Part shown: piece after piece, positions 43,880-52,386 of the stretch | Position numbering within the stretch: the first letter of the stretch is position 1 | Layout: every line of letters starts with the position of its first letter | NCBI RefSeq assembly: GCF_011039175.1 | Contig: NZ_JAAKEN010000006.1 | Location: forward strand, 62,001 to 126,000 | Length of the DNA stretch: 64,000 nt | Reading direction: 5' to 3' | Source of the DNA: Slackia sp. ZJ119 | Lineage (GTDB): Bacteria > Actinomycetota > Coriobacteriia > Coriobacteriales > Eggerthellaceae | The notes under the pieces: generated by a model | What the model saw: only the letters and a program-made list of their open reading frames with translations | Told to the model about the DNA's origin: nothing | Databases searched by the model: none | Translations under genes and position numbers: made by a program

Positions 43880-43925
43880 AAAGGGCCGCATCCGCAACCC
43901 ACATGCGAATACGGCCCTTTTTGGC
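43880..43925 (+). terminator. Orphan hairpin terminator
   Basis: AAAGGGCCGCATCCGCA and TGCGAATACGGCCCTTTTTG form a long, slightly imperfect stem followed by five T on the plus strand. No plus-strand gene precedes it; it may belong to an unrecognised small RNA or a gene lost when the IS5 element arrived. Confidence 0.7.
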
Positions 43926-43984
43926 CACAAAGACGAAGGCGGAAGCCTGTCAGCTCCCGCCCGTGCGTCACTCTGTCTTCCTAG

Positions 43985-45269
43985 GGAAACGCTGATCAAT
44001 TCGATCTGAACTTAGACCACGCGTCGTCAAAGACGGCCAACGAGAAAGATCGCAGTCTTCGCAAAACCTACGAATGGTATAATAATCCCAGCTCATGAGC
44101 ACAATTTGCGGAGATATACATGGAACGACAGATCACTTTTGCAGACATCCAGAACGCAAGCCGCAGGCGGGTGACCAAGCGCGAGGAGTTCCTGCACCAG
44201 ATGGACGAGGCTATCCCCTGGGAGGCGCTCGTCGCACTGGTAAAGCCCCATTACTTCGAGGGAAGGCGCGGCAGAAAGCCCATCGGGATCGAGAGGATGC
44301 TGCGCATGTACTTCCTGCAGCTGTGGTTCAACCTCTCCGACGAGGGAGTAGAAGACGCGATCTACGACTCGCGCGCGTTCTCCGAGTTCATGGGCATATC
44401 GTTCGGGTTGGGGGACCAGGCGCCCGACGCCACGACGCTCCTCAGGTTCAGGCGGATCATCGAGTCCAAAGGGCTCGCCGCGCAGGTGCTCGACTGCGTG
44501 AACGCGGTGCCGGGGTCGAAGGGCGTCATGATGCGCGGCGGCTCCATCGTGGACGCGACGTTCATAGAGGCCCCCTCGTCCACCAAGAACGCCTCGAAGT
44601 CCCGCGACCCCGAGGCCCACCAGGCCAAGAAGGGCAAGAGCTGGCATTTCGGCTACAAGGCCCACATCGGGGTCGACGCGGGGAGCGGGCTCGTCCACGC
44701 CGTCAGGGCCACGGCGGCGAACGTCTCCGACGTGACGGTCGCCCACGCCCTCGTGCGCGAAGACGACGGCTTCTGCTACGCGGACTCCGGGTACGCCGGC
44801 GTTTCCAGGCGGCCCGAGGTCGCAGGCGACGGGCATCTTTGCGAAGTCGAGTGGAAGGTGGCCGAGAGGCCCTCGCGCATCAAGGGCATGCGAGGGCTCG
44901 CCGTCGAGCACGATATCGAGTCGCGCAAGGCGTCCGTCCGCTCGAAGGTCGAGCACCCCTTCCTGATCGTGAAGAGGCAGTTCGGCCATGCCAGATGCCG
45001 TTACAGGGGCCTGGTTAAAAACGCCAGCGCCCTCACCGTCCTGTTCGCGCTCGCCAATGTGGCGATGTGGGCTAGGGCGGGATGTCCCGAGGGGCCGGCG
45101 GTATCGCCGGCGTAGGGAGAGCTATGCCCGAAAGCGCCTTGAACCCCCCGGTAGGGGATCTCGCAGAAGGGCACAAGGCACCTTGCAGCGCCTCTTAAAG
45201 GCAATTCGGCGCGAAAACTCAATGGCGAAGCTGAGAAGATCGGTGTAAGTGCTATTAATCAGCGTTTCC
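43985..45269 (+). mobile_element. IS5-family insertion sequence, about 1285 bp
   Basis: Ends match as inverted repeats: GGAAACGCTGATCAAT at the left and, in reverse, GGAAACGCTGATTAAT at the right. The 4-bp CTAG, typical of IS5-type targets, lies on both sides (43981-43984 and 45270-45273). It contains one intact transposase gene. The right flank itself begins with a further copy of the end sequence. Confidence 0.9.
44120..45115 (+). CDS. IS5-family transposase
   Basis: 331-aa DDE transposase. N-terminal DUF772-like region (GIERMLRMYFLQLWFNLSDE near residue 57). The catalytic Asp is in GGSIVDATFIEAPSS near 140, the second Asp in YADSGYAGVSRR near 218, and the Glu in SKVEHPFLIVKRQFGHAR near 285. 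Length is normal and no frameshift is present, so it is probably functional. An overlapping frame from 44095 is a shadow. The element sits between the promoter of the 1532-aa surface gene and the end of pilT. Confidence 0.95.
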   Translation: MERQITFADIQNASRRRVTKREEFLHQMDEAIPWEALVALVKPHYFEGRRGRKPIGIERMLRMYFLQLWFNLSDEGVEDAIYDSRAFSEFMGISFGLGDQAPDATTLLRFRRIIESKGLAAQVLDCVNAVPGSKGVMMRGGSIVDATFIEAPSSTKNASKSRDPEAHQAKKGKSWHFGYKAHIGVDAGSGLVHAVRATAANVSDVTVAHALVREDDGFCYADSGYAGVSRRPEVAGDGHLCEVEWKVAERPSRIKGMRGLAVEHDIESRKASVRSKVEHPFLIVKRQFGHARCRYRGLVKNASALTVLFALANVAMWARAGCPEGPAVSPA

Positions 45270-45291
45270 CTAGGGAAACGCTGATCAATTC
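45270..45291 (+). repeat. Orphan IS5 end beside the intact copy
   Basis: CTAGGGAAACGCTGATCAAT (then TC) repeats the left end of the neighbouring element for about 18 bp past the CTAG, then diverges. It suggests an earlier copy at this place, of which only the end remains, or insertion into a pre-existing end. Confidence 0.75.
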
Positions 45292-45346
45292 CGCCAGCCC
45301 TGCACAGACGAGCCGGCGCCTGCCGACCCCCGTCGGCTTTTTGCCC

Positions 45347-46420
45347 TTACATCCCCTCGGCTTCGAAGCGCTTCTTCAGCGCTTCTTGGTGGATGGAGCA
45401 CTGCAGCGCGGTCTCTTTCGCCACCTTTTCGGATTTCACCAGGTTGAACAGGCTTTGGTCCATGGTGATCATGCCTTGGTCGGCGCTTGACGCGATGACG
45501 CTGTCCATCTGGTGCGTCTTTTCCTCGCGGATGAGGTTGCGGATGGCCGTGTTGGCGACCATGATCTCGAACGCCGGCACCACGCCGCCGTCGATCGTGG
45601 GCACCAGCTGCTGCGACACGACGGCCTGCAGCACCATGGAAAGCTGGATGCGGATCTGACGCTGCTGGTTGGCGGGAAACGCGTCGATGATGCGGTCGAT
45701 CGTGTTGGCCGCGCCGGTGGTGTGCAGCGTGGAGAACAGCAGCTGCGCCATCTCGGCAGCAGTCACCGCCGTTGAAATCGTCTCCTGATCACGCATTTCT
45801 CCGAGCAGGATGATGTCGGGGCTTTCGCGCATGGCCGAGCGCAGCGCCTCGGCGTACGTTGCCACGTCGGTGGGGATCTCGCGCTGGGTCACGATGCAGC
45901 TGCCGTGGCGATGCACGTATTCGATGGGGTCTTCCATCGTGATGATGTGGCCCTGGCGGCGATGGTTCAACCGGTCCACGATGGTCGCAAGCGTCGTGGA
46001 CTTGCCGGAGCCCGCCGGGCCGGTGACCAGCACCAACCCCTTCTGGAAGTCGGCGGTGCGCAGCACTTCTTCAGGGATGTGATACTCGGTGGGGTTCGGC
46101 AGCGAGAACGGGATGACGCGCACCACCGCCCCGTAAGACCCGCGCTGGCGGAACACGTTCACGCGAAAGCGACCGATGCCCGCCACGGCGAACGAGAAGT
46201 CGTCGTCATGGTTGCGGGCGGCCTCGAACGGCGCAATGTCGCGGCCGGCCACCTCGTAGATGGACCGCACGACGGCCTCGGTGTCGGCCGGCATGAGCAT
46301 CGAGTCGCCTATGCGAACCTGGCGGCTGCCAAGCTGATAGGTCAGCGGCAGGCCGGCGATGATGAAGATGTCGGAGGCCTTCACGTCGACCATCTGCTGC
46401 AAAAGCTCTTCCAGTTTCAT
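45347..46420 (-). CDS. pilT: PilT-type ATPase of a type IV pilus-like system
   Basis: Hexameric cytoplasmic motor ATPase, PilT group (pilus retraction) rather than PilB. 357 aa. N-terminal PAS-like half starting LEELLQQMVDVKASDIFI. Walker A is VTGPAGSGKSTTLA near residue 130, the Asp box GHIITMEDPIEYVH near 158, Walker B SPDIILLGEMRDQET near 198 and the His box AQLLFSTLHTTGAANT near 222. The C-terminus lacks the usual AIRNLIRE-to-end variation, so it looks complete. Start ATG 46420 follows GGAG. It is last in an operon with gspF/pilC and four small membrane proteins. No PilB-type extension ATPase or prepilin peptidase is in the window. Confidence 0.93.
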   Translation of the reverse strand: MKLEELLQQMVDVKASDIFIIAGLPLTYQLGSRQVRIGDSMLMPADTEAVVRSIYEVAGRDIAPFEAARNHDDDFSFAVAGIGRFRVNVFRQRGSYGAVVRVIPFSLPNPTEYHIPEEVLRTADFQKGLVLVTGPAGSGKSTTLATIVDRLNHRRQGHIITMEDPIEYVHRHGSCIVTQREIPTDVATYAEALRSAMRESPDIILLGEMRDQETISTAVTAAEMAQLLFSTLHTTGAANTIDRIIDAFPANQQRQIRIQLSMVLQAVVSQQLVPTIDGGVVPAFEIMVANTAIRNLIREEKTHQMDSVIASSADQGMITMDQSLFNLVKSEKVAKETALQCSIHQEALKKRFEAEGM

Positions 46421-46441
46421 AGGTTCTCCTATCCTTGCAGG

Positions 46442-46990
46442 CTATCCGGCCCAGAGGGTCTCGCCCGCGCCTTCCTCGGTCCAAGTTGATACGGCTTTCC
46501 ACGACAGCAGTTCGCACGTCGAATCGGGCGTGACGCCGACCACAATCTGCAAACTGCGGCCATCTTGACCGGAAATCGTCGCAGAAACAGCGCCGACCAG
46601 GGGTTTTTCGACACCCACCATGTCGACGCCGGCCGCTGCGCATGCGTCGTAGGCCGACAGCCAATCGGCTTCTATCGCAGGGGCTTCGTCGCCCAGCTCC
46701 TTGACGGTCGCTGTCACGATGTCGTCAAGGCCCGCTTCGAAGTCCGCCGTTGAGAAGCTTTTGTCCTTGGTGCCGACCATCAAAGCCTCGTCGATGTTGG
46801 ACACGAACAGCTGCGCGGCCCGCTCGTCGCGATACAACATCGTAACGGCGTCGGCCTGGCGGGCGGTCAAGCTGTAGCTGGCCTGCGCCGTCGTGACGGT
46901 AAGCACTGACATGACGGCCAGACACAAGGTGATGATCAGGGTAAACAGGCTGATGGGCCCGATACGAACCGATCCGTGCGGCTTCGCCAT
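46442..46990 (-). CDS. Type IV pilus operon membrane protein, unknown
   Basis: 182 aa. One N-terminal helix (ISLFTLIITLCLAVMSVLTV, about 13-32) and a small extracytoplasmic domain with ASYSLTARQADAVTMLYRDE and, near the end, VVGVTPDSTCELLSWKAV. The start ATG shares one base with the stop of the upstream gene (TGATGG), so translation is coupled. 21 bp ahead of pilT. Not a clear prepilin: the conserved Glu at position 5 after a Gly cleavage site is not evident. Confidence 0.75.
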   Translation of the reverse strand: MAKPHGSVRIGPISLFTLIITLCLAVMSVLTVTTAQASYSLTARQADAVTMLYRDERAAQLFVSNIDEALMVGTKDKSFSTADFEAGLDDIVTATVKELGDEAPAIEADWLSAYDACAAAGVDMVGVEKPLVGAVSATISGQDGRSLQIVVGVTPDSTCELLSWKAVSTWTEEGAGETLWAG

Positions 46991-47616
46991 CAGTCGATCA
47001 CCTCCTCGGCGGGGGCTTCGTCGGCGCCAGCGCCTTCGGCAGCGCCCGCGTCCTCAGCGGCGGCGCCTGCGTTCTCGCCCTCGTCCTCAGACGGCGGCGG
47101 CGCGATACGCGGCCCCGTCTTGTCGTCAATCGGCTCGAGGCCGTTCGAACCCAGCGTGCCGAACGATCCGCCTTCCATCGGAAGCACGGTGACGATGTAG
47201 CCTCGCTTCGCTTCTTTGTCGGACACATAGTTGGCCGTGTCCATCTCGTAGACGACGCTGTCGTCGCGCGAAACCGAAATGTGCGCCGAATACAGCGTCC
47301 CCGCCGCGTTCTTCTTGGGCGTGACCTGGCACGTCACGCCATAGGCGCCCTCTTCGCAGGACGTCTGGACGTCCGTCGGATCTTGCGCGAACCGCTCGGC
47401 GGCGTTCGTCGCTATCGTCACCGCCTCGGTCAGGTGCGCCGAGTCGTCCCCGCGCAACTGCGCCCATGCGAACAACTGCAACAGCACCGCAAGCGCCGCC
47501 GTCACGAACAGCAGAAGCAGCAGCGCTTCGAGCACGAATGCGACGCCGGGCCAGGTGGTGCGATCGCTCGCCCGCCGTGTCATAACACGTTGCCCCTGTT
47601 CAGAGTCGCGAGCCAT
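46990..47616 (-). CDS. Pseudopilin-like membrane protein of the type IV pilus operon
   Basis: 208 aa. The N-terminus has PGVAFVLEALLLLLFVTAAL, a basic/Gly stretch and then a helix with Glu at the position expected in prepilin-like signals (GVAFVLE), suggesting a degenerate class III signal. The exported domain contains a Cys pair (TSCEEGAYGVTCQVTP) that could form a disulphide, and the C-terminus is an acidic Ala/Glu/Gly tail. Stop and next start overlap by one base; the upstream gene ends immediately before this start (TAGATG). Probably a minor pseudopilin, by position. Confidence 0.7.
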   Translation of the reverse strand: MARDSEQGQRVMTRRASDRTTWPGVAFVLEALLLLLFVTAALAVLLQLFAWAQLRGDDSAHLTEAVTIATNAAERFAQDPTDVQTSCEEGAYGVTCQVTPKKNAAGTLYSAHISVSRDDSVVYEMDTANYVSDKEAKRGYIVTVLPMEGGSFGTLGSNGLEPIDDKTGPRIAPPPSEDEGENAGAAAEDAGAAEGAGADEAPAEEVID

Positions 47617-48153
47617 CTACTCACCTCCCCGCAGAGTGCGCAGCGCCACTTCCGCCGTGCCATGGTCGGTCGTCAGCGACAGCAGCCCGTCGGCGTATTC
47701 GAAGCCGAACGTCTTCGAGGCCACCACGGGCGTCGCGCGTTCTGGCGTGTATTCCGCCCCGGTCACCGCATATTCCTGCATGACCTGGCCTTTGTACAAA
47801 TAGATGCGCGTCTCGAACGTGCCGGATGGAAACGTTTCGGTCAGTACCAGCGCGTTGCCTTCGGGGCCAACGCCCACGCCGACCGCACCCGCCGCATCGA
47901 CGCCGCGCACGCTGTTCGCAAGCAGCGACAGCGCAACCCGCGAATCGTTCGCAACAGAGCTCATCGTCGACAGGTTTTTGTACACCAGCGTGCCCGCCAT
48001 GATGGCGAGCAGCAACAGCACGATGAACATCACGAACAGAATCACGGTGAACACGCGCCCGAACGACTGCGAATCGACGCCGCGGTCCGCAGGGCCGACC
48101 ATGGACTTGTTGAGAACGTCCAGGTAACCGCCGTTTTGCTCAAGCTGGCTCAT
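47617..48153 (-). CDS. DUF4860-like membrane protein of the type IV pilus operon
   Basis: 178 aa. Cytoplasmic N-terminus of about 30 residues, helix RVFTVILFVMFIVLLLLAIM (about 33-55), then an exported beta-rich part with FETRIYLYKGQVMQEYAV and VASKTFGFEYADGLLSLTT. This matches the general layout of DUF4860 proteins found in Coriobacteria pilus-like operons. Overlaps the upstream gene by 4 bp (ATGA). Function unknown, likely a structural part of the trans-membrane assembly. Confidence 0.72.
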   Translation of the reverse strand: MSQLEQNGGYLDVLNKSMVGPADRGVDSQSFGRVFTVILFVMFIVLLLLAIMAGTLVYKNLSTMSSVANDSRVALSLLANSVRGVDAAGAVGVGVGPEGNALVLTETFPSGTFETRIYLYKGQVMQEYAVTGAEYTPERATPVVASKTFGFEYADGLLSLTTDHGTAEVALRTLRGGE

Positions 48154-48476
48154 CGAGGCACCACCACCACGCTGGGCGCGACGTTGCTGGCAAAGGCTTC
48201 GTAGGTGACGACGTAGTCTTCATGGTTCACCGACAAGCCGTAATTGTCTTCCAGGTATCGAAGCGTTTGCGGATAGGACCCCTCGATGGCGCAGCACTGC
48301 AGCGCGGAATTCATGATGGCGTCGCGCAACGACGAGGCGGCCTGCTCGCGCAGCGTGTCCCGCGAAGCATACGCGAAGCCCGCCACCAGGGCGGCAATGA
48401 CGAGCACCGCCAGCACGGCGACGATCACCCGCCGACGGCGGCGTCTGATCATTTCGGCTGTGACCTCGTGATACAT
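48150..48476 (-). CDS. Small membrane protein of the type IV pilus operon
   Basis: 108 aa. Very basic start (MIRRRRRRVI), one helix (VIVAVLAVLVIAALVAGFAY) and an exported part with QCCAIEGSYPQTLRYLEDNY, a motif resembling the first extracellular helix of small pseudopilins. It lies 3 bp downstream of the gspF stop and overlaps the next start. Likely a minor pilin-like component; no recognised family. Confidence 0.7.
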   Translation of the reverse strand: MYHEVTAEMIRRRRRRVIVAVLAVLVIAALVAGFAYASRDTLREQAASSLRDAIMNSALQCCAIEGSYPQTLRYLEDNYGLSVNHEDYVVTYEAFASNVAPSVVVVPR

Positions 48477-48479
48477 AGG

Positions 48480-49532
48480 CTATCCGATCGATCCCATGAT
48501 GCCGATGAGCGGCAGCATGACCGACACGAGCGTCGCCCCGACCGCAATGGTCATGAAGGCGGCAAGCGCCGGTTCGGTGGTGTCGATGATACGGTCGAGC
48601 TGCTGAACAGCGTCGTCGAAAAACGCGCCCGACAGATGGTCGAGAACCTCGTCAAGGCTGCCCGAGCGGTTGCCGATGGCGAGCATGCGGGCATACACCG
48701 GCTCGAAGATCTCGTGCTCGCTGATGACCTGGGCCAAGCCCTTCGCATTCGCAACGTCGACCATATCGTCGTAGGCGGCCTGCACCTTCTTCCGCAAGCC
48801 GCGATGGTTGATCATGCCCAACGCGTCGCGCATGGCGTCGTCGGTGTTTTCGCCCGACGCGATGTAGATGGCAAGCGTCGAAGCGAAATGGCTGAGCGCC
48901 ATTTGGTACATGGCCTGGCGCGTGAACGGCGTCTTCTCGAACAGGCGCAGCATCTTCTGGCGGCCTTTTTCGCTGCGGCTCAAAAAAAGCCCGATCAGCG
49001 CCAGAATCGTGCACACGAGCGTGACGCCCAGCGCCACCCATCCGATGCCGATGGACACGTTGACCGAGCTGAACGAGCCGGACGTGAGGCTTCCCGAAAG
49101 GCTTTCGTACACGTCCACGAACACCGGCAGAATGATCGCGACGGTGAACGCCAAGATGACGCTCATGACGCACAGAAGCGCCGCCGGATAGCCGATCGAG
49201 CTGCGGATCTTCGAAAACAGGCGGTCTTCTTCGTCGTAAAAGACGCTCAGGCTGCGCAATGCGTGCTCCAGTCGGCCCGTGCGCTCGCCCAGACGTACCA
49301 TCTCGATGGCGTAGAGGGGGAACGCCTTGGACCTCTCCATGGCGTCGGCAAGGGTCGATCCGTTGATGAGCTGGGCGTACATGGCGTTGCACGCACGCTT
49401 GAACGAAGAATCCTTCATGTTTTCGGACAGCATGTGAACGGCTTCGTCGGTCTGGATGCCAGCCGAGAACATGAGCGCCATGCTTTCGCAAAACGCGCTG
49501 AGGGCGCTGCTTTCCAGCAGAGATTTCGCCAT
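48480..49532 (-). CDS. Type II secretion/type IV pilus inner-membrane platform protein (GspF/PilC)
   Basis: 350 aa. Two T2SSF domains (about 15-135 and 215-340), each with the pattern ESMALMFSAGIQTDEAVHML and HFASTLAIYIASGENTDDAM, and three membrane helices (ALLCVMSVILAFTVAIILPV; IGWVALGVTLVCTILALIGL; FMTIAVGATLVSVMLPLIGI). Start ATG 49532 follows AAGGAG; the long frame upstream is a shadow. It forms the inner-membrane base on which PilT/PilB-type ATPases act. Co-oriented with pilT at the end of the operon. Confidence 0.92.
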   Translation of the reverse strand: MAKSLLESSALSAFCESMALMFSAGIQTDEAVHMLSENMKDSSFKRACNAMYAQLINGSTLADAMERSKAFPLYAIEMVRLGERTGRLEHALRSLSVFYDEEDRLFSKIRSSIGYPAALLCVMSVILAFTVAIILPVFVDVYESLSGSLTSGSFSSVNVSIGIGWVALGVTLVCTILALIGLFLSRSEKGRQKMLRLFEKTPFTRQAMYQMALSHFASTLAIYIASGENTDDAMRDALGMINHRGLRKKVQAAYDDMVDVANAKGLAQVISEHEIFEPVYARMLAIGNRSGSLDEVLDHLSGAFFDDAVQQLDRIIDTTEPALAAFMTIAVGATLVSVMLPLIGIMGSIG

Positions 49533-49633
49533 ACTTCGCTCCTTATACCGTTCTCGCCCCGTGAAGGACGACGTGCTTGCTCCCCGTTCCCAGACCGCCA
49601 AGCGCTTCTTCTCGCAACATAATAATAGTCCGT

Positions 49634-50644
49634 TTAGTACACATAGCGGTCGGTGTAGCTCGTGCCATCGCCAATTGTACTCGAATCGCCGGCGTCTGCC
49701 GCCGCAAAGGTCAAATCTACCCGTGTCCATGATTCGGGATTGATAGAGAAAGAAGCGCTGATCCACTGCCCGTCGATGTAGACCATGTTCCACGCGTGAT
49801 ACAGATCGTTCGGGGACACGTAACCAGTGATGACGCGGCACGGAATGCCAAGGCTGCGCAACATGGCGCCGGTCATGGACGCATAATCGAAGCAGATGCC
49901 CTTCTGAGTTTCGAGCGTTTCGTCGGGATTTGGCACGTATCCCGTTGCGTCGACCAACTCTTTGGCCTTCGCGCTGTCGTATTCGATGTTCTCGACGACC
50001 CACCGGTAGACGGACCTGACGACTTCGCCGGTGTTCGCGGCGCCCGCGGCCAGCTCGCGAGCCTTCGCAACCACCGCGCTGTTTTCGTCGTAATCGCAAA
50101 ACACGTTGGGGACGAGGAAGGGGACGAACTCGCTGTCGAGCGTGACCGCCTGGTCGATGGCGGCGACTTCGACGTAGTTGGAGCCCGAGGTGTTCTGCAT
50201 GATGCGGAAGCTGTACATGCCGTCGCCCATGTTGAGCGGGCAGATGATAGGCTCGCCGTCGTTGGGAAGGTCGTAGTTGTAGCTCATGTCGTCTTTGATG
50301 ACCTGGAATTTCAGACGCGCGTCGCTTTTGGCCGAGGCGCCCACGTAGCCCTGCGACAGCGCCGAAAGGTCGAATGCGCCCAGCTCGGTGCCGGTGACGG
50401 CGTCGGCGTGGTATTCGGACAGCGCAAGCTGTTCGGGAACGGTGTAGCCGGGGCCGCTGGTGGTGCCGTCGTCGGGATTGCCGGAAGCGGCCGTCTCGCC
50501 GCTTGTCTGAGCGCCGCCCGAAGACATGGGCACGGCGCCGTCATCGGCGGATGAGCACGAGGCCAGCAGGAAGAGGGCAGCGGCAAGCACGGCAGCCAGC
50601 GCCGCCTTGCCCATGCGCTGAATTGTAAGACGAGTTCGCGCCAA
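49634..50644 (-). CDS. Lipoprotein with transglutaminase-like domain
   Basis: 336 aa from a TTG start at 50644, favoured because AAAGGAG sits 5 nt upstream; the longer frame has that RBS inside it. Lipobox LFLLASC with Cys near residue 31. Ser/Gly linker, a beta-rich middle, then a transglutaminase-like core with the triad Cys in QKGICFDYASMTGAMLRSLG, His in DLYHAWNMVYIDG and Asp in SWTRVDLTFAAAD. Such secreted domains act as proteases or cross-linkers. It is upstream of gspF on the same strand with a 101-bp gap, so its tie to the pilus operon is only positional. Confidence 0.88.
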   Translation of the reverse strand: MARTRLTIQRMGKAALAAVLAAALFLLASCSSADDGAVPMSSGGAQTSGETAASGNPDDGTTSGPGYTVPEQLALSEYHADAVTGTELGAFDLSALSQGYVGASAKSDARLKFQVIKDDMSYNYDLPNDGEPIICPLNMGDGMYSFRIMQNTSGSNYVEVAAIDQAVTLDSEFVPFLVPNVFCDYDENSAVVAKARELAAGAANTGEVVRSVYRWVVENIEYDSAKAKELVDATGYVPNPDETLETQKGICFDYASMTGAMLRSLGIPCRVITGYVSPNDLYHAWNMVYIDGQWISASFSINPESWTRVDLTFAAADAGDSSTIGDGTSYTDRYVY

Positions 50645-51327
50645 CCCGTCTCCTTTCGTGCTCAAAGGATGCGGGCTGGCTCCTCGCAGGTTTCCACACC
50701 CGCCCTTCCCCGAGCCAGCCGCTGCAGGAAAATGTCGTGATCAAGCCAAATCATGCTGGTGACCTGGCTGCTTGCCGTTCATGCGTTTGAAACGCCCTTG
50801 TTTTTCTCGGGTGTGATAGTACCACCTTTGTCCCTTTTAGAAAAGCCCTCGCTGCGGCTTTCGCGGAGGGATTTCAAGGTTGGGCGGCAGGCAGGCCGGC
50901 GCGGAGCGGTGCGCGGGGGGAGCGTCGCGGGGGGGGACGGGGTGCGCCGGCCGCCACGGGGGGGGGCGGGGTGCGCCGGCCGCCGCACGAGCAGCAGGGT
51001 GCGGCGGCCGCTGCGGGGGGGGCGGGCGGCAGGCGGGAAGATTGGCGGCAACAGGAGTTTTTGGCCGCTGTTGCGCCGTCGGATTGGCGGCGAAGACGGT
51101 ATAATACGCCCCAACGGCAAGCCGACGCGAAGTGCGCGAGCAAACGGGCGGTGCCGAAGCGGAAGGTAAGTACTGAAACAGTACTTACTAAGACGAACTT
51201 CCGCCGTCCGAGTGCGCCTGTTCTTCGCGAAGCGCGGCATGCAGGAGATGCCGCAAGAAAGCGCTGGAGCGCTTGATGCGTCGGACGCAAGCCCGGCGGC
51301 CGGCACAGCACGAGAAGGAGACCTGCC
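50645..51327. other. Intergenic region with G-rich repeats and a promoter
   Basis: Between the divergent transglutaminase and YARHG genes. At 50879-51060 the plus strand has long G runs and recurring GGGGTGCGCCGGCCGCC words, able in principle to form quadruplexes. A TATAAT (51100-51105) and a perfect inverted repeat GTAAGTACT-gaaac-AGTACTTAC (51166-51188) follow, in what would be the 5' UTR of the YARHG gene. Apparent ORFs here are low-complexity. Confidence 0.6.
51166..51188 (+). promoter_or_regulatory. Perfect 9-bp inverted repeat in the YARHG gene leader
   Basis: GTAAGTACT and AGTACTTAC separated by gaaac, about 60 bp after a TATAAT and 140 bp before the start codon. It could be a repressor site or an RNA hairpin; there is no U-run, so it is not a terminator. 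Confidence 0.55.
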
Positions 51328-52302
51328 ATGTTCTGCCCCAACTGCAACGAGCGCATCAATTCCACGCAGCGATTCTGCCCCCACTGCGGCGCTCGAAACC
51401 CCGCAGCCGGTGAGGGAACGGCCGAAGGCGGACACGAAGGCACGCAAGAGATGCCGCCCGTGAGCGCCGACGACGAAGCCGCGCCTGTGCCGCCGCCGAA
51501 CGCGACCACCCCGATGCCGCCCATTCCGCCGGTGCAGCCGCCTGTGGGCACACCTATTCCGATGCAGCCGCCGGTGCAGCCGGCACCGCAGAAGAACTCG
51601 CCGAACGTGGCGTCGATCGTGGTGCTGGCAGCAGCGGCAGTGCTGCTCGTGGCCGTGGTATTGGTCGTGGCGAACCCCTTCGGCGGCCAAACCGACAACG
51701 AGACGTCAGCAGTCGAAGAAGCGCCGGCCGCCAGCGCCGCGCCCGACGCTGAGCAGCGGACCGCCGACGACGTGGCAGCCGACGAAACTGCGGCGGAGAA
51801 GGAGAAGAGCGAAACCGAAGCCGCGTCCGAAGCCATCGCCACAGCCGAGAAGGAAAAGGCAGAGGCCGAAAAGGCCAAGGCGGAAGCGGAAAAGCAGAAG
51901 GCCGAAGCCGAGAAGGAAAAGGCAGAAGCCGAGGCGGAGGCCGCAAGGAAGGAAGCCGAAGCCGCGAAGAAGAGCGCCGAGCAAGCGCAGGCGCAGAGCA
52001 ACCAGGCGCCGAAGCCGAACAACTTCTACATTCTCCCAGAATCGTCGTCAAGGGTGTATTCCTACAGCGAGCTGGATTCCTTGAGCACGTACGACCTGTT
52101 CCTCGCCCGCAACGAGATTTTCGCGCGTTACGGCCGCATGTTCCAAAGCGATGACTTGAACAGCTACTTCAACTCCCAAAGCTGGTATGATCCGCGCTAT
52201 GCGCCCGCAGCGTTCGACAACAACTGGCTCAACAGCACCGAACGGGCCAACGTCGATACCATGCTGCAAATCGAACAAAGCCGCAACTCGCCGTACGTGT
52301 AG
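51328..52302 (+). CDS. Zinc-ribbon membrane protein with YARHG domain
   Basis: 324 aa. N-terminal zinc ribbon CPNCNERINSTQRFCPHCG (residues 3-21), a Pro-rich linker, one membrane helix (VASIVVLAAAAVLLVAVVLV near residue 95), an outer coiled coil of repeated EKEKAEAEKAK-type units (about 150-220), and a C-terminal YARHG domain with LFLARNEIFARYGRMFQSDD and WYDPRY near 265-300. YARHG domains are extracellular and may bind wall components. Start ATG follows GAAGGAG. Terminated by the hairpin at 52354. One of few plus-strand genes here. Confidence 0.88.
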   Translation: MFCPNCNERINSTQRFCPHCGARNPAAGEGTAEGGHEGTQEMPPVSADDEAAPVPPPNATTPMPPIPPVQPPVGTPIPMQPPVQPAPQKNSPNVASIVVLAAAAVLLVAVVLVVANPFGGQTDNETSAVEEAPAASAAPDAEQRTADDVAADETAAEKEKSETEAASEAIATAEKEKAEAEKAKAEAEKQKAEAEKEKAEAEAEAARKEAEAAKKSAEQAQAQSNQAPKPNNFYILPESSSRVYSYSELDSLSTYDLFLARNEIFARYGRMFQSDDLNSYFNSQSWYDPRYAPAAFDNNWLNSTERANVDTMLQIEQSRNSPYV

Positions 52303-52353
52303 GAGACAAGGGAAGCGGCACCGGACGCTGATACCTCGACTGACCTGGCGAAA

Positions 52354-52386
52354 GGCCGCCCGCAACACCACGCGGGCGGCTTTTTT
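52354..52386 (+). terminator. Rho-independent terminator of the YARHG gene
   Basis: GCCGCCCGC-aacaccac-GCGGGCGGC followed by TTTTTT. Textbook form. The rest of 52387-52606, up to the amidase stop, is GC-rich without a recognised feature. Confidence 0.9.
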
